NCBI RefSeq assembly: GCF_002208095.1
Contig: NZ_CP017990.1
Location: forward strand, 3,162,001-3,226,000
Length of the DNA: 64,000 nt
Source: Enterobacter cloacae complex sp. ECNIH7
Lineage (GTDB): Bacteria; Pseudomonadota; Gammaproteobacteria; Enterobacterales; Enterobacteriaceae
Direction of reading: 5' to 3'
The notes below the pieces were generated by a model that was not told the DNA's origin, searched no databases, and was given only the letters and a program-made list of their open reading frames with translations. Shown one piece after another: positions 52,640-63,664 of the stretch (position 1 is the first letter of the stretch; each line of letters opens with the position of its first letter). The position numbers were made by a program, and so were the translations under genes.

Positions 52640-53860
52640 TTACAGCGTTTGCAGCAGGCTCGCTAACTGGCGGTTAATCACCTGCTGGTTAAAATCGGTT
52701 TCCACTTTTTGTCGGGCGTTATGGAGCACGGGCTCCAGCGCCTGCTGGTCAATATCGCTGAAGGCAGCTAATCGGTCCGCAAGGGCCATCGCGTTATTCT
52801 CCGGCACCAGCCAGCCGGAATGGTCAGACTTAATCAGCTCCGGGATCCCGCTGTGCAGGGTTGATACCACCGGAATACCTACGGCCATCGCCTCCATCAG
52901 CGCCACCGGAATGCCTTCCATATCGCCATCGGCGCCCGTTACGGAAGGCAACAGAAAGACATCCGCCTCGTCGAGCATGGCCTTGACCTCGTGGCTCGGC
53001 TTGAAACCCGGCATCTCTACGACATCTTCCAGCTGATACTGTTCGATAAGCGTGCGCAGACGACGCTCCCACGGCCCAATGCCGAGAATGCGATAGTGGA
53101 AATCTACCCCGCGCGCTTTCAGCTGGCGGCAGGCTTCAATGGCTACATGGAGGCCTTTCTTCTCGGTCAGGCGAGCAACGGAGATGATCTGCAGTGGTTT
53201 TCCCGGCACCTTGACAGGACGGCGTGTGAAGCGCGTTAAATCCACGCCCATACGCGAAACGGCAATTTTCTCTCCCGGGCAGCCCATGTTTTTCAGGCGC
53301 CCGGCCCACAGGTCGCTGATAGGCAGCATCATGTCGCCGCGCCTGAACAGCTGCTGATACTCCGGCGTGTAGTGGTTCAGCACTTCGCGGCTGGAGATAT
53401 CGATACCGTGGAAGATGGTCGCAATTTTGCCGTCAATCACGCCCAGCTCGCGCAGCTTCGCGGCGATGACGCCCGCCGGGCCAAAGTGGGCGATAAACAC
53501 GTCGGCACGATACGGCTGCGCGGTTTGCCCGCAGATGGCCGACAGGATCAGATTGCGGGATTCCGCCCCATAGCGGGAAACATTCAGCGCCCGCCACGTC
53601 GACGCGCGGTGGATCCCGCGCAAGGTCTGGCTGGCCCGGTGGCGCAGCTTGCTCAGCCTCCCGGACGGCTCATCCTGCAGCCAGCGGGTTTTCGCCTCCA
53701 GCCCATACTGGGTATAGGCCGCATGGGTGTTTTGGGTATCGCCCTTTTGCAGGGCGATAATCTCCACGTCATATCCCATATCGATAAACGCGGTGATTTG
53801 GTTCAGGACAAACGTTTCAGACGACAGCGGAAATTTCAGTAAGAAGAAACCAACCTTCAT
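52640..53860 (-). CDS. wcaL: Colanic acid glycosyltransferase WcaL
   Basis: WcaL is a GT4 glycosyltransferase of colanic acid synthesis, 406 residues. The N-terminal domain opens MKVGFFLLKFPLSSETF. The C-terminal domain has SVARLTEKKGLHVAI and the EX7E motif in EGIPVALMEAMAVGIPVVST. It probably adds the galactose that carries the pyruvyl group. Its ATG overlaps the wcaK stop by four bases. Confidence 0.95.
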   Translation of the reverse strand: MKVGFFLLKFPLSSETFVLNQITAFIDMGYDVEIIALQKGDTQNTHAAYTQYGLEAKTRWLQDEPSGRLSKLRHRASQTLRGIHRASTWRALNVSRYGAESRNLILSAICGQTAQPYRADVFIAHFGPAGVIAAKLRELGVIDGKIATIFHGIDISSREVLNHYTPEYQQLFRRGDMMLPISDLWAGRLKNMGCPGEKIAVSRMGVDLTRFTRRPVKVPGKPLQIISVARLTEKKGLHVAIEACRQLKARGVDFHYRILGIGPWERRLRTLIEQYQLEDVVEMPGFKPSHEVKAMLDEADVFLLPSVTGADGDMEGIPVALMEAMAVGIPVVSTLHSGIPELIKSDHSGWLVPENNAMALADRLAAFSDIDQQALEPVLHNARQKVETDFNQQVINRQLASLLQTL

Positions 53861-55137
53861 TTCCCCTCCCGCACGCGGTCAAGTACCGATTTCACCATCC
53901 CAATGCCCTTCTCGCGCTCGGCTTTCACCGCCACGGCCAGGCGTTCGTTGATGGCGGGCAGTTGACCCAGGGTGTCCCCCACCATCGCACCCAGCGAACC
54001 ATCCAGCAGATGACGGATATCCACGGCCATTTCCGGCATACCGAGCTGCTGCATGATGCCTGCTGATTTGTGTTCGTAGTTGATGGCAATGGCCGGCGTG
54101 CCAAAGTTCAGGGAGATAATGGCGGAGTGCAGCCGCGTGCCGACGGTCAGGTCGCAGGCGGAGAGCAGCTTGCCCATCTCCAGATCGTTCAGTTCGTCCA
54201 TCACCACATGATAGCGGGACGGATCGTTAACCAGATTGCGCAGGTTCAGCGCCACCATGCGGTCGTCTTTGTTGTAGCTGTCGATGCCGGTGCAGGTTGA
54301 GAGCGCGAGCACCTGGTACCCGCTGTCCAGCACGCGGTTCACCACGTCGGCGAAGGCTTTCTCATACGCCGCCTGGGTCGTACCTAAACGTTTATCGAAG
54401 GGCGCCAGCTCGCGCAGGGTTATTGCGACGGTTTTCTGTTTCGACGTCACGTCGAGCCAGTGCTGCACCGCGTAGCTCGGCTGGAAGCTGTCGTCCTGGT
54501 GATCCACCAGCCACGCGGTGTCCACGCCGTGCTCAACTTTTGAGGTGTCAATTTCGCTGCGCTTCATCATGTCGAGGCTGACCGACTCGCGCAGGATCAG
54601 CGCGTCGCAATGGCCGAAGACGTAGTTTGCGAGCTGGTTAAACTGCGGATCCTGGAATGGCCCGACGCTGTGGCCGATCATAAACAGCGGCTTTTTCGCC
54701 ATAAAGGTACAGAGCGCATGCTCAAACTGCGGCACGCCGTAGAGATCGACGAAGAACGATCCGCCGACCTGAATAATGGCGTCGTAGCCGGACAGCAGAC
54801 GGACAAAATCGGTAAAGCCCTGCGCGATCGCGATGTTGCGCAGCTTGCCGGTATCGGTCACGCGGGAAAGCAGCACCTGGTGCTGATAGCGACGGCGCAG
54901 CACTTTCTTTACGCGGCCCATCACGCCCGCGGCGTTATTGTGCTGTTTCATCTGGCTGTAGAGCGGGTCGCCCATCACGGGGCGGTTCAGTAACCAGGAT
55001 GAGCTAACCGGATAACGGCTCATCACGTCCACTTCGGTCTCAGGCTTAAGGGTGTTAATTGCATCCAGTAAACCGCGCAGGATGGCGCTGTCGCCACGGT
55101 TGCCGCAGGTATGGTTGCCAAGAATTAATAATTTCAT
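53857..55137 (-). CDS. wcaK: Colanic acid pyruvyl transferase WcaK
   Basis: WcaK, 426 residues, belongs to the CsaB/ExoV-like polysaccharide pyruvyl transferase family and should add the pyruvate ketal of colanic acid. The N-terminus reads LLILGNHTCGNRGDSAILRG. Later blocks are FMIGHSVGPF and TVGTRLHSAIISLNFGTP, the latter typical of the GT-B-like C-terminal domain. It lies 17 bases after wzxC. Confidence 0.95.
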   Translation of the reverse strand: MKLLILGNHTCGNRGDSAILRGLLDAINTLKPETEVDVMSRYPVSSSWLLNRPVMGDPLYSQMKQHNNAAGVMGRVKKVLRRRYQHQVLLSRVTDTGKLRNIAIAQGFTDFVRLLSGYDAIIQVGGSFFVDLYGVPQFEHALCTFMAKKPLFMIGHSVGPFQDPQFNQLANYVFGHCDALILRESVSLDMMKRSEIDTSKVEHGVDTAWLVDHQDDSFQPSYAVQHWLDVTSKQKTVAITLRELAPFDKRLGTTQAAYEKAFADVVNRVLDSGYQVLALSTCTGIDSYNKDDRMVALNLRNLVNDPSRYHVVMDELNDLEMGKLLSACDLTVGTRLHSAIISLNFGTPAIAINYEHKSAGIMQQLGMPEMAVDIRHLLDGSLGAMVGDTLGQLPAINERLAVAVKAEREKGIGMVKSVLDRVREGK

Positions 55138-55154
55138 AATGGCCTCTTAAATAA

Positions 55155-56633
55155 CTAGCCTGCGCGAAGCAGCGTTTTCATTTTTTCGTTACGGCAAAAC
55201 TGGCGCTTCATCTCCACCACCAGCGCATTGCGTGACAGCACAATCATCACGCCAAATGCCAGCGCGCCCGCGGCAACCTGCACCGCCAGCAGCGCGGCCA
55301 GCGGCAGGTGACCGCTGAGGATGATGCCCAGGCCGTAGCTCACCGCTAGGGTCGGCAACGAGAGATAGAACGGCAGCCACAGGCTCAGGATGTACTGACG
55401 GTAGCTGGAGCCCAGCACCGGCTTGATCATGATGAAGTAGCTCAGAACGGTATTGACTACCTGCACCAGCAGGAAGCCCAGCGTGACGCCGATGGCGCCC
55501 GCCATATGCCCGCCGACGATAATTGCCGGAATAAACAGGAAGGTTTTGAACACGTTGAACTTAAAGCTAATATCGACGCGCGCTTTTGCCATCAGCAGGG
55601 AACCAATCGGATTCCCCACGGAGCGCAGGAGCCCCACCACGCACAGCAGCTGCAGGATCGGGATGATGCCGTTCCACTTCTCGCCAAACACCAGCGGCAC
55701 GAAGTTGCTGGAAACCACCATCAGCCCCAGCAGCACCGGGAAGTTGATAATCCCCACCACGGAAAGCAGCTTGTAGAAGTTAACGCGCAGCTTCTCGGTG
55801 TCGTCCTGGATCTTGGCGAAGGCCGGGAACAGGACGCGGGTGATGATCGGGTTCAGCTTCATCGGCGGCACCACCGCGACGTTGTAGGCCAGGTTGTAGC
55901 CCCCCGCCACGCTCGCGCCAAGAATACGCGCCAGCACCAGCGTCGACAGGTTGGTATTCACATAGTTGATAATGCTGTCCGCCGTCAGCCACGCGCCAAA
56001 GCGCAGGTTGGACGAGACGGATGCGAGAGAGAAATGCAGCCCGGGACGGTAGATCTTGCGGCCAAAGTAGCCGAACAGCAGCGTACGCACGGCAGAGTTA
56101 ACCAGGTATCCGAGGATAGCGGTCATCGCCAGCGGCCAGAAATGGGCGCTCACCACGGTGAAGGTAAAGCCCGCCAGCACGGCACTGGTCTCGATCATGC
56201 CGATCTTGTTGAACTCCAGCTCTTTCTGCATCAGCGCGCGGAACTGCTGCCCGTGCGGGATCACCACGAAAGCAAACGACAGCGTGCGCATCAGCGGAGC
56301 CAGATCCGGGTTGTGCAGCACGCTGGCGATGATATCGCTCAGCAGGAACACCAGCACGAACACGAAAATCCCCAGCCCCACGTTCAGCCAGTAGAGCGTG
56401 GTTAGCTCCAGATGGCTGATCTCTTTGCGCTGGATAATCGAATTGGCGATACCAAAATCAGACAGCGTATCGGCCAGCGCGATAATCACCAGCGAGACGG
56501 TCAAAAGGCCGAACTGGTGATTATCAATAATGCGCGCCAGCACGGTCATCTGCACCAGACCGAGGCCAATGATGACGATGGTCGCCATCGCTGACCACTT
56601 CGCCCCGCTGATGGTTTTTTCACGTAAGCTCAT
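55155..56633 (-). CDS. wzxC: Colanic acid repeat-unit flippase WzxC
   Basis: WzxC, 492 residues, carries the colanic acid unit on undecaprenyl diphosphate across the inner membrane. It has about fourteen hydrophobic helices of the MOP superfamily and the family start KTISGAKWSAMATI. The VKPVLGSSYR-like loop (KPVLGSSYRQ) and a basic C-terminus follow. It is distinct from the O-antigen Wzx at 43802. It begins one base after the wcaJ stop region. Confidence 0.95.
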   Translation of the reverse strand: MSLREKTISGAKWSAMATIVIIGLGLVQMTVLARIIDNHQFGLLTVSLVIIALADTLSDFGIANSIIQRKEISHLELTTLYWLNVGLGIFVFVLVFLLSDIIASVLHNPDLAPLMRTLSFAFVVIPHGQQFRALMQKELEFNKIGMIETSAVLAGFTFTVVSAHFWPLAMTAILGYLVNSAVRTLLFGYFGRKIYRPGLHFSLASVSSNLRFGAWLTADSIINYVNTNLSTLVLARILGASVAGGYNLAYNVAVVPPMKLNPIITRVLFPAFAKIQDDTEKLRVNFYKLLSVVGIINFPVLLGLMVVSSNFVPLVFGEKWNGIIPILQLLCVVGLLRSVGNPIGSLLMAKARVDISFKFNVFKTFLFIPAIIVGGHMAGAIGVTLGFLLVQVVNTVLSYFIMIKPVLGSSYRQYILSLWLPFYLSLPTLAVSYGLGIILSGHLPLAALLAVQVAAGALAFGVMIVLSRNALVVEMKRQFCRNEKMKTLLRAG

Positions 56634-56634
56634 C

Positions 56635-58029
56635 TTAGTACGCCGCTTTGTTCACGAAACCTTTGAAGATGGTCAGAAAAACAATCTTGATATCGAACCA
56701 GATACTCCATTCACGGATGTACTCCAGATCGAATTCGATACGTTTTTCCATTTTTTCCAGCGTGTCGGTTTCGCCGCGCCAGCCGTTAATCTGCGCCCAG
56801 CCGGTAATGCCCGGCTTCACCTTATGGCGCAGCATGTAGCCTTCAATCAGCGCGCGGTACTGCTCGTTGTGCGCCACCGCGTGCGGACGCGGGCCAACAA
56901 TCGACATCCCGCCGGTGAAGACGTTGATAAACTGCGGCAGCTCGTCCAGAGAGGTGCGGCGCAGGAAGTTCCCCACGCGGGTGACGCGCGGATCGTTCTG
57001 CGTTGCCTGGGTCACCACCTTGTCGTTTTCCATCACCTTCATGGAGCGGAATTTCCACACCATAATCGGCTTACCGTCCATACCGTAGCGGGTCTGGCGG
57101 AAGATAACCGGGCCGGGAGAGCTCAGCTTCACCGCGAGGGCAATGCAGCACAGCACCGGGGAGATGAGCAGTAAAATCAGCGAAGAGAGCACTATATCTT
57201 CCGCGCGCTTCAGCACGCGGTTAATGCCCGACAGCGGGGTGTCGTACAGCGGTACCACCGGCACGCCGTTCACTTCTTCAATGCGTGAATGGAGGATGTT
57301 AAAGGTAAAGACGTCCGGGATCAGGATCACCGAACAGGTGGTGTCCGCCAGCTCGCGCATCAGCTGCTTGATGCGGGATTCGTCTTTCATCTGCATGGCG
57401 ATGTAGACGTTATGAATTTTGCCGGCTTTCGCGTCTTCAATAAGCTGTTCGTAATTGCCCGCCCAGTCCGCAGGCACGCCGCCCGGCTTCGCGTCGTGAT
57501 AAATCCCGACCACTTCAAACCCTAACCACGGCTCTTTGCGGAAGCTGTCGAGCAGGACCTTACCAACCGGCAGATCGCCCGCTACGGCAACGAAGCGACG
57601 GTTATAGCCCCGGTTGCGCAGCCAGCCCGCCCCAAAGCGGATCAGGGAACGGCACACCACCATGCCGACGCTGGTTAACAGATACCAGCTCAGATAGGTC
57701 ACGAGGCGATTATCAAAATCATGACTGAAGGCCACCAGGCCCGCGCTGAAGATCAGGCTCAGGGTCCAGTTCTGCAGCAGCAGCATCAGTTCAGTGGTCA
57801 TTTTGACGCCGCGCCACGAGCGGTAGAAATCGGTCATTCCGCCGATCATCTGAAACACGACCAGCGCAATCAGGGCCATCAGCAGATGCATATATAAGAA
57901 CGGCAGCCCGCCGAGCCGACACACCGCCCACAATCCACCGACCATGATGGTGATATCAGAAAAACGCTGCACCATAGAGATTAACGATGCATTCGTTCTC
58001 GCTCGCTCGCGTTTTTTTAGATTCGTCAT
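56635..58029 (-). CDS. wcaJ: UDP-glucose:undecaprenyl-phosphate glucose-1-phosphate transferase WcaJ
   Basis: WcaJ starts colanic acid by moving glucose 1-phosphate to undecaprenyl phosphate. The 464-residue protein has four N-terminal membrane segments, a cytoplasmic Rossmann-like domain at about 145-260, and a membrane-inserted catalytic domain with FRQTRYGMDGKPIMVWKFRSM, the RRTSLDELPQ block and GGMSIVGPRPHAV. All three are hallmarks of bacterial sugar transferases. The full-length frame is intact, so mucoid growth is possible. Confidence 0.96.
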   Translation of the reverse strand: MTNLKKRERARTNASLISMVQRFSDITIMVGGLWAVCRLGGLPFLYMHLLMALIALVVFQMIGGMTDFYRSWRGVKMTTELMLLLQNWTLSLIFSAGLVAFSHDFDNRLVTYLSWYLLTSVGMVVCRSLIRFGAGWLRNRGYNRRFVAVAGDLPVGKVLLDSFRKEPWLGFEVVGIYHDAKPGGVPADWAGNYEQLIEDAKAGKIHNVYIAMQMKDESRIKQLMRELADTTCSVILIPDVFTFNILHSRIEEVNGVPVVPLYDTPLSGINRVLKRAEDIVLSSLILLLISPVLCCIALAVKLSSPGPVIFRQTRYGMDGKPIMVWKFRSMKVMENDKVVTQATQNDPRVTRVGNFLRRTSLDELPQFINVFTGGMSIVGPRPHAVAHNEQYRALIEGYMLRHKVKPGITGWAQINGWRGETDTLEKMEKRIEFDLEYIREWSIWFDIKIVFLTIFKGFVNKAAY

Positions 58030-58075
58030 CGTTGTTCCTGTATTCGGTTCCCCCTCCCGCCGGGAGGGGCAAGTA

Positions 58076-59446
58076 TTACTGATTCAACAGCGCCAGAATG
58101 TCCTTCGTTCGGGCTTCCATCAGCGCCGTGTCAGCACGGGACTCCACGTTCAGACGCACCACCGGCTCGGTGTTGGACGAGCGCAGGTTGAAGCGCCACT
58201 GCGGGAACGCCATGCTGATGCCGTCCGTACGGTCAATTTCCAGCGCGTGGATCGCAAAGTGCTGCTCCACGCGGGCAATGGCATCGGCAGGCTGCGCCAG
58301 CTTGCTGTTGATCTCCCCGCTCGCCGGGAACAACGCCATGCGGTCGCGCACCAGCTCGCCCAGCGTCTGCCCCTTCAGGCACAGCAGCTCGGTGACCAGC
58401 AGCCACGGGATCATCCCGCTGTCGCAGTAGGCAAAATCACGGAAGTAGTGGTGGGCGCTCATCTCGCCGCCGTAGATGGCGTCTTCTTCGCGCATGCGCT
58501 CTTTGATGAAGGCGTGGCCGGTTTTGGACATCACCGGCGTGCCGCCCGCCGCGGAGACCACGTCGACGGTGTTCCAGGAAAGGCGCGGGTCATGAATGAT
58601 TTTCGCGCCCGGGTTTTTCTCGAGGAACGCTTCTGCCAGCAGGCCGACAATGTAGTAGCCCTCGATGAACTGCCCTTTCTCGTCGAACAGGAAGCAGCGG
58701 TCGAAGTCACCGTCAAAGGCGATGCCCATGTCCGCGCCGTGCTCAATCACCGCGTTGCGGGTGTCGTCGCGGCACTCCGGCAGCAGCGGGTTAGGAATAC
58801 CGTTCGGGAAGTTGCCGTCCGGGGTGTTGTGCACCTTGACGAAGGTTACCGGCACGTTCAGCGCCTTAAAGCGGGCTTCCAGCGCGTCCACCACCGGGCC
58901 GGCCGCGCCGTTACCGGAGTTGATGACCAGCTTCAGCGGCTTGAGGTTCGCCACGTTGATGTAGCCCAGCAGGTGGTCGATGTACTCTTTCTGCAGGTTG
59001 ATTTTTTTGTAGCTGCCGCGCTTAGCCTCGTTCACCGGTGGGAAATCGTTGGCTTCCGCCAGGCGCTGCACGTCGCGCAGGCCGGTGTCGCCGCTGATAG
59101 GGCGCGCGCCCTTGCGCACCAGCTTCATCCCGTTGTAGTCCATCGGGTTGTGGCTGGCCGTCACTTCGATACCGCCGTCCACGCCCAGGTGGAAGGTGGC
59201 AAAGTAAATCTCCTCGGTCCCGGAAAGGCCGATATCCAGCACGTCCACGCCCGCGTCCTGCAGCCCTTTCGCCAGGGCCAGCTTCAGGGATTCACTGGTC
59301 AGACGCACGTCGCCGCCCAGCACGATGGTCTGCGGTTTTAAATATTCGCCGTACGCGCGGCCAATGCGCCACGCAATGTCTTCATTCAGCTCTTCGCCCA
59401 GCTTGCCGCGAATATCGTAGGCTTTAAAACAGGTTAATTTTTCCAT
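58076..59446 (-). CDS. cpsG: Phosphomannomutase CpsG (ManB)
   Basis: CpsG converts mannose 6-phosphate to mannose 1-phosphate for GDP-mannose and GDP-fucose. ATG 59446, behind AGGGGTCATC, gives [14 protein letters not shown] and 456 residues, as in E. coli; the longer frame runs into a REP element. Active-site blocks are [12 protein letters not shown] (phosphoserine), FDGDFDRC (Mg2+), [10 protein letters not shown] and [14 protein letters not shown]. Confidence 0.97.
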   Translation of the reverse strand: MEKLTCFKAYDIRGKLGEELNEDIAWRIGRAYGEYLKPQTIVLGGDVRLTSESLKLALAKGLQDAGVDVLDIGLSGTEEIYFATFHLGVDGGIEVTASHNPMDYNGMKLVRKGARPISGDTGLRDVQRLAEANDFPPVNEAKRGSYKKINLQKEYIDHLLGYINVANLKPLKLVINSGNGAAGPVVDALEARFKALNVPVTFVKVHNTPDGNFPNGIPNPLLPECRDDTRNAVIEHGADMGIAFDGDFDRCFLFDEKGQFIEGYYIVGLLAEAFLEKNPGAKIIHDPRLSWNTVDVVSAAGGTPVMSKTGHAFIKERMREEDAIYGGEMSAHHYFRDFAYCDSGMIPWLLVTELLCLKGQTLGELVRDRMALFPASGEINSKLAQPADAIARVEQHFAIHALEIDRTDGISMAFPQWRFNLRSSNTEPVVRLNVESRADTALMEARTKDILALLNQ

Positions 59447-59518
59447 GATGACCCCTTTTTTAGGCAACAGTCGGCCCTGACCACTTAATGGCCAAATTGA
59501 TTTTTTTGTCATTCGCAG

Positions 59519-59544
59519 GCCCGGTAAGCGCAGCGCCACCGGGC
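59519..59544. repeat. REP element between cpsB and cpsG
   Basis: GCCCGGTAAGCGC is followed by GCGCCACCGGGC, the REP palindrome with the usual internal bulge. It lies inside the colanic acid operon and may stabilise upstream mRNA segments. Confidence 0.85.
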
Positions 59545-59554
59545 ATAATGCATG

Positions 59555-60991
59555 CTACACCCGCCCGTAGCGGTCCTGGAAGCGCACGATATCGTCCTCT
59601 TCCAGATACGAGCCGGAGCGCACCTCAATTAAGTCGAGAGGAATTTTCCCCGGGTTCTCCAGACAGTGCGTCGCCCCCAGCGGAATATAAATGGACTCGT
59701 TTTCACCCAGCAGTTTGACTTCACCGTCGATAGTGACTTTAGCGGTACCCGCAACCACCACCCAGTGCTCGGCGCGGTGATGGTGCATCTGCACCGACAG
59801 CCCCTCGCCCGGCTTCACGGTGATGCGTTTCACCTGGTAGCGATCACCGGAGTCAATGGAGTCATATTTCCCCCACGGACGGTAGACTTCGCGGTGAATA
59901 TGGTGCTCGTGACGGCCATCGGCCTTAATTTGTTCAACCACTTTTTTAACGTCCTGCACGGCGTTACGGTCGGCAATCAGCACGGCGTCCTTGGTCTGGA
60001 CAACCACCAGATCCTTCACCCCGACCGTGGTCACCAGGCCGGATTCGGCGTAGACGTAGCTGTTTTCCGTTTTGTGGCTAATAACATCGCCGTGGTGGAC
60101 GTTACCCTCCGGGGTATGGGCGCTGATCTCCCACAGGGAGGACCAGGAGCCGACATCGCTCCAGCCCGCATCCATCGGTACCACGACGGCGTCCGCCGTA
60201 CGTTCCATCACCGCATAGTCAATGGACTCTTCCGGGCAGGCGAGGAACGCCTCTTCATCCACGCGGATGAAGTCGAGATCCGGGTCCACCACCGCCATCG
60301 CTTTCTCGCAGGCGTCCAGAATATCCGGGCGGTATTTGCGCAGCTCTTCCAGATAGCGTCCGGCGCGGAACAGGAACATCCCGCTGTTCCAGTAATACTC
60401 ACCGCTGGCGACATACGCCTGCGCGGTTTCCAGATTCGGTTTTTCAACAAACTGCGCCACGTCAAACGCCACGCTGTCGCCTTCCCCCGGCGTCACGCTG
60501 CCGCGACGAATATAGCCATATCCGGTTTCCGGCAGATCCGGCACGATGCCGAAGGTCACCAGCTTGCCGCTCTCGGCGTAAGGGATCGCCGCACGCACCG
60601 CGTCGCGGAAGGCGTCTTCCTGCTGGATAACGTGGTCTGCCGCCAGGACCAGCATCAGCGGGTCACAGTCCGGGCTGCTGCGTTTTGCCGCCAGCGCCGC
60701 CAGGGCGATCGCGGGCGCGGTATTGCGTCCGGCAGGCTCAAGGATGATGTTTTCGGTGAGCTTATTCAGCTGGCGCAGCTGCTCGGCAACAATAAAACGG
60801 TGCTGTTCGTTACAAATCACCACCGGGCTTTCACACTCCACGCCGTGCAGACGGTTTACCGTCGTCTGCAGCATGGTGAGATCCCCTTTCAGGCAGAGGA
60901 ACTGTTTTGGATAGAGCACGCGGGACAGCGGCCACAACCGGCTACCAGAGCCACCAGCCATCACAACCGGATACAAAGTGGTTTGACTCAT
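59555..60991 (-). CDS. cpsB: Mannose-1-phosphate guanylyltransferase CpsB (ManC)
   Basis: CpsB makes GDP-mannose from mannose 1-phosphate and GTP. The 478-residue protein has the pyrophosphorylase start [14 protein letters not shown], the [10 protein letters not shown] block and [15 protein letters not shown]-terminal cupin with [11 protein letters not shown] follows, the part linked to phosphomannose isomerase activity in bifunctional relatives. It lies three bases after wcaI. Confidence 0.97.
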   Translation of the reverse strand: MSQTTLYPVVMAGGSGSRLWPLSRVLYPKQFLCLKGDLTMLQTTVNRLHGVECESPVVICNEQHRFIVAEQLRQLNKLTENIILEPAGRNTAPAIALAALAAKRSSPDCDPLMLVLAADHVIQQEDAFRDAVRAAIPYAESGKLVTFGIVPDLPETGYGYIRRGSVTPGEGDSVAFDVAQFVEKPNLETAQAYVASGEYYWNSGMFLFRAGRYLEELRKYRPDILDACEKAMAVVDPDLDFIRVDEEAFLACPEESIDYAVMERTADAVVVPMDAGWSDVGSWSSLWEISAHTPEGNVHHGDVISHKTENSYVYAESGLVTTVGVKDLVVVQTKDAVLIADRNAVQDVKKVVEQIKADGRHEHHIHREVYRPWGKYDSIDSGDRYQVKRITVKPGEGLSVQMHHHRAEHWVVVAGTAKVTIDGEVKLLGENESIYIPLGATHCLENPGKIPLDLIEVRSGSYLEEDDIVRFQDRYGRV

Positions 60992-60994
60992 GAT

Positions 60995-62218
60995 TTATCC
61001 CCGTATATCTGTAATAAATTGGCTCAGCACGTTCTCTTTTTCGAGCGTGCGTTCGGCATATTCACGTGCCACCGTGTTCACTTTTGGCATGGCAAGCGCT
61101 TGCTCAATTCCGGTTACCAGCGCCGGGACCGATTCCGGCTCCACGCACACGGCAATCCCCGGATAGCTGTCACACAGCTGGCCTAATTCTGTTTCGGCTT
61201 CTGCCGTGATCACCGCGTTACCGCCCACTGCCAGAATGTTGGTCAGCTTGGACGGCAGCACCGCGTCCGCGGCGCCGCGTTTTTGCACCACCAGATGGCA
61301 GTCGCCCATCTTCAGCAGCGCAGGCAGTGCCTCGTAAGACTGAAGCGGGAAAAATTTCACGTTGGTCAGGCCGCGTTCACCGGCCATTTTTTCCAGCCGC
61401 GCCTTTCCACCGCCCTGCCCGACAATCACAAACGTCCACGGATGTTCACTCAGCAGCTGGGCCGCTTCAATCACGCTTTCCAGCCCCTGCTTTTCGCCGA
61501 TGTTGCCTGAGTAAAGAATGATTTTTTGATCTTCAGGCAAACCGAGCTGCGCGCGCAGGGCATGAGCATCCTGCTCAGTTACATCGCGAAAACGCGCCAC
61601 TTCTGACCAGTTCGGGAAGAAAATGACTTTCTCCGCCGGGACGCCCTTCTCCTGCGCCTTGTTCATCATCGAGCGCGAGATAGTCGAGACGTAATCAACG
61701 TTGTGCAGGCCGCTGCGCTCAAACGCGCTGGCGAGCTTCGCGACCTTGCCGCCTTTACTCTTGCCTGCCATCCCCAGGCCCAGCATGGCGTCAACTTCGT
61801 AATCCTGTATGTGCAGCAGAGTGCGCGCGCCGGAGAGTTTGCCCAGCAGGCGCATGCCCGGCGTGCAAAACAGCGTTGGCACCACGCCGATGATGCGATC
61901 CGGCTTCCAGCGACGCTGCGCCATCAGCGGGAAGAAGCTGCTCAGGGCAAAGCTGCCCAGATGAAGTAACCGTTTCAGCGTTGAGGGCTGCTTAGGCACA
62001 TACAGCGGGCAGCGCCAGACGGTCGCTGCGCCCTCTTCGCGACGGTAGCGCCAGCTTGAGTAGCGCTCCCCGACTTTCCACTCCGGGTAGTACGGCGGCG
62101 CGGTAATGACCCGCACGTCATGTCCCTGGCTCGCCATCCACTCGACCATCTCGCCGGTGTATTTCCCGATGCCGGTTAATTCCGGCGAGTAGTTGATTCC
62201 GTATACGAGGATCTTCAT
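60995..62218 (-). CDS. wcaI: Colanic acid glycosyltransferase WcaI
   Basis: WcaI, 407 residues, is a GT4-type glycosyltransferase that adds fucose in colanic acid synthesis (family assignment). It opens [20 protein letters not shown]. The C-terminal domain has [20 protein letters not shown] and later [22 protein letters not shown] elements ([12 protein letters not shown]). It overlaps gmm by four bases. Confidence 0.95.
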   Translation of the reverse strand: MKILVYGINYSPELTGIGKYTGEMVEWMASQGHDVRVITAPPYYPEWKVGERYSSWRYRREEGAATVWRCPLYVPKQPSTLKRLLHLGSFALSSFFPLMAQRRWKPDRIIGVVPTLFCTPGMRLLGKLSGARTLLHIQDYEVDAMLGLGMAGKSKGGKVAKLASAFERSGLHNVDYVSTISRSMMNKAQEKGVPAEKVIFFPNWSEVARFRDVTEQDAHALRAQLGLPEDQKIILYSGNIGEKQGLESVIEAAQLLSEHPWTFVIVGQGGGKARLEKMAGERGLTNVKFFPLQSYEALPALLKMGDCHLVVQKRGAADAVLPSKLTNILAVGGNAVITAEAETELGQLCDSYPGIAVCVEPESVPALVTGIEQALAMPKVNTVAREYAERTLEKENVLSQFITDIRG

Positions 62219-62694
62219 ATGCCCGGCACCTCGGCCTGACGTTCAGCCAGGAAATAGGCACGACTGTTGTCATGCACATTGTCGCTGGCAAGCAGCGCCT
62301 CTGGCGTCTGCCAGCGGTAGTCGTCATGCTGAGAATCAGGCAGACGCAGGTCTGCCTCACTCACCTTCAGGCGGAACCCCAGCACGATGTAGTGCGTGGT
62401 GAACCCGGTGCCTGAAAAGTTATCGTCATAGAAGTGCTGCCAGACCCCGTAAAACTGGCCCGCTGCCATCGGCAGCTGCAGGCCCAGTTCCGCCAGAGTG
62501 AGACGCTCAAACGCATCGCTCAGCGTCTCATCCTTCTGCACGCGCCCGCCGGGCACGAACCAGAAGCCCTGTGCAGGACGGTTGGTTCGTTTCCCCAGCA
62601 AGAACTCGCCGCGTTCGTTCTCCACGATCAAATCAATTGAGATGAGCGGAGTGGAACGCACTACCGTGGCAAAATCTTCCTGACTTAAAAACAT
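62215..62694 (-). CDS. gmm: GDP-mannose mannosyl hydrolase Gmm (NudD)
   Basis: Gmm hydrolyses GDP-mannose (and GDP-glucose) to GDP and the free sugar, possibly to control the GDP-sugar pool. ATG 62694 gives [12 protein letters not shown] and 159 residues, the usual length. The Nudix box is the modified form known for this enzyme, in [23 protein letters not shown] with the standard glutamates partly replaced. It starts two bases after the fcl stop. Confidence 0.95.
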   Translation of the reverse strand: MFLSQEDFATVVRSTPLISIDLIVENERGEFLLGKRTNRPAQGFWFVPGGRVQKDETLSDAFERLTLAELGLQLPMAAGQFYGVWQHFYDDNFSGTGFTTHYIVLGFRLKVSEADLRLPDSQHDDYRWQTPEALLASDNVHDNSRAYFLAERQAEVPGI

Positions 62695-62696
62695 CG

Positions 62697-63662
62697 TTAC
62701 CCCCGGAAGCGGTGCTGGTTTTCCAGGAACCACTGGTAGGTACTGGCCAGCCCCTGCTCCAGTGACACCTCGTGATACCAGCCCAGCTGATGCAGACGGG
62801 TCACGTCCAGCAGCTTGCGCGGCGTGCCGTCCGGTTTCGTCGCGTCAAACACCACGCGGCCCTTGTAGCCCACCACCTGCGCGATGGTTTGCGCTAGCTC
62901 GCGAATGGTGCAGTCCACGCCGGTGCCGACGTTGATGTGCGACAGCATCGGCTCGGTGTTCTCCTGCCACACCTCGCGATCCAGCTCCATCACGTGAATG
63001 CTGGCGGCAGCCATGTCGTCCACGTGCAGGAATTCGCGCATCGGCGTACCGCTGCCCCACACCACCACGTCCGGCGCGTTCTCGGCGGTCGCCTCGTGGA
63101 AGCGGCGCAGCAGCGCCGGGATCACGTGCGAGTTGCTCGGGTGGAAGTTGTCGTGCGGTCCGTACAGGTTGGTCGGCATCACCGAACGATAGTCGCGGTT
63201 GTACTGGCGGTTGTAGGACTCGCACAGCTTGATCCCGGCAATCTTGGCAATCGCGTACGGCTCATTGGTCGCTTCAAGCGTGCCCTGCAGCAGTTCGCTC
63301 TCGGCGATCGGCTGTTTCGCCATTTTCGGGTAAATACAGGACGACCCGAGGAACAGCAGCTTATTCACGTTGTGCAGATGCGCGGCGTGAATGATGTTGC
63401 TCTCGATCATCATGTTTTCGTAGATGAAATCCGCCGGGTAGGTGTTGTTAGCGACAATGCCGCCCACCTTCGCCGCCGCCAGATACACCTGGTCAATGCG
63501 TTCATTAGCAAAGAAGTCCTGTACCGCTCGGCTGTCGAGCAGGTTCAGCTCGTCACGCGTGCGGACAACCACTTCGACGTCACCGCGCTGTTCGAGCTGG
63601 CGAACAATCGCGGAACCCACCATTCCGCGATGACCGGCGACAAAAATACGTTGTTTTGTCAT
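62697..63662 (-). CDS. fcl: GDP-L-fucose synthase Fcl
   Basis: Fcl epimerises and reduces the Gmd product to GDP-L-fucose with NADPH. The 321-residue SDR enzyme has [10 protein letters not shown], the catalytic Ser in LGSSCIYPK and the Tyr-Lys pair in [21 protein letters not shown] and [14 protein letters not shown] are further signatures. It lies two bases after gmd. Confidence 0.97.
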   Translation of the reverse strand: MTKQRIFVAGHRGMVGSAIVRQLEQRGDVEVVVRTRDELNLLDSRAVQDFFANERIDQVYLAAAKVGGIVANNTYPADFIYENMMIESNIIHAAHLHNVNKLLFLGSSCIYPKMAKQPIAESELLQGTLEATNEPYAIAKIAGIKLCESYNRQYNRDYRSVMPTNLYGPHDNFHPSNSHVIPALLRRFHEATAENAPDVVVWGSGTPMREFLHVDDMAAASIHVMELDREVWQENTEPMLSHINVGTGVDCTIRELAQTIAQVVGYKGRVVFDATKPDGTPRKLLDVTRLHQLGWYHEVSLEQGLASTYQWFLENQHRFRG

Positions 63663-63664
63663 TC

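Noticed and set aside
57944..59341. 465-codon open frame antisense to cpsG and wcaJ
   Set aside because: It crosses two certain genes and has a low-complexity composition typical of antisense frames.
59666..61186. 506-codon open frame antisense to cpsB
   Set aside because: Long antisense frames are expected opposite GC-rich genes with biased third positions. The translation is rich in His, Arg and Gln without domains, and cpsB is certain.
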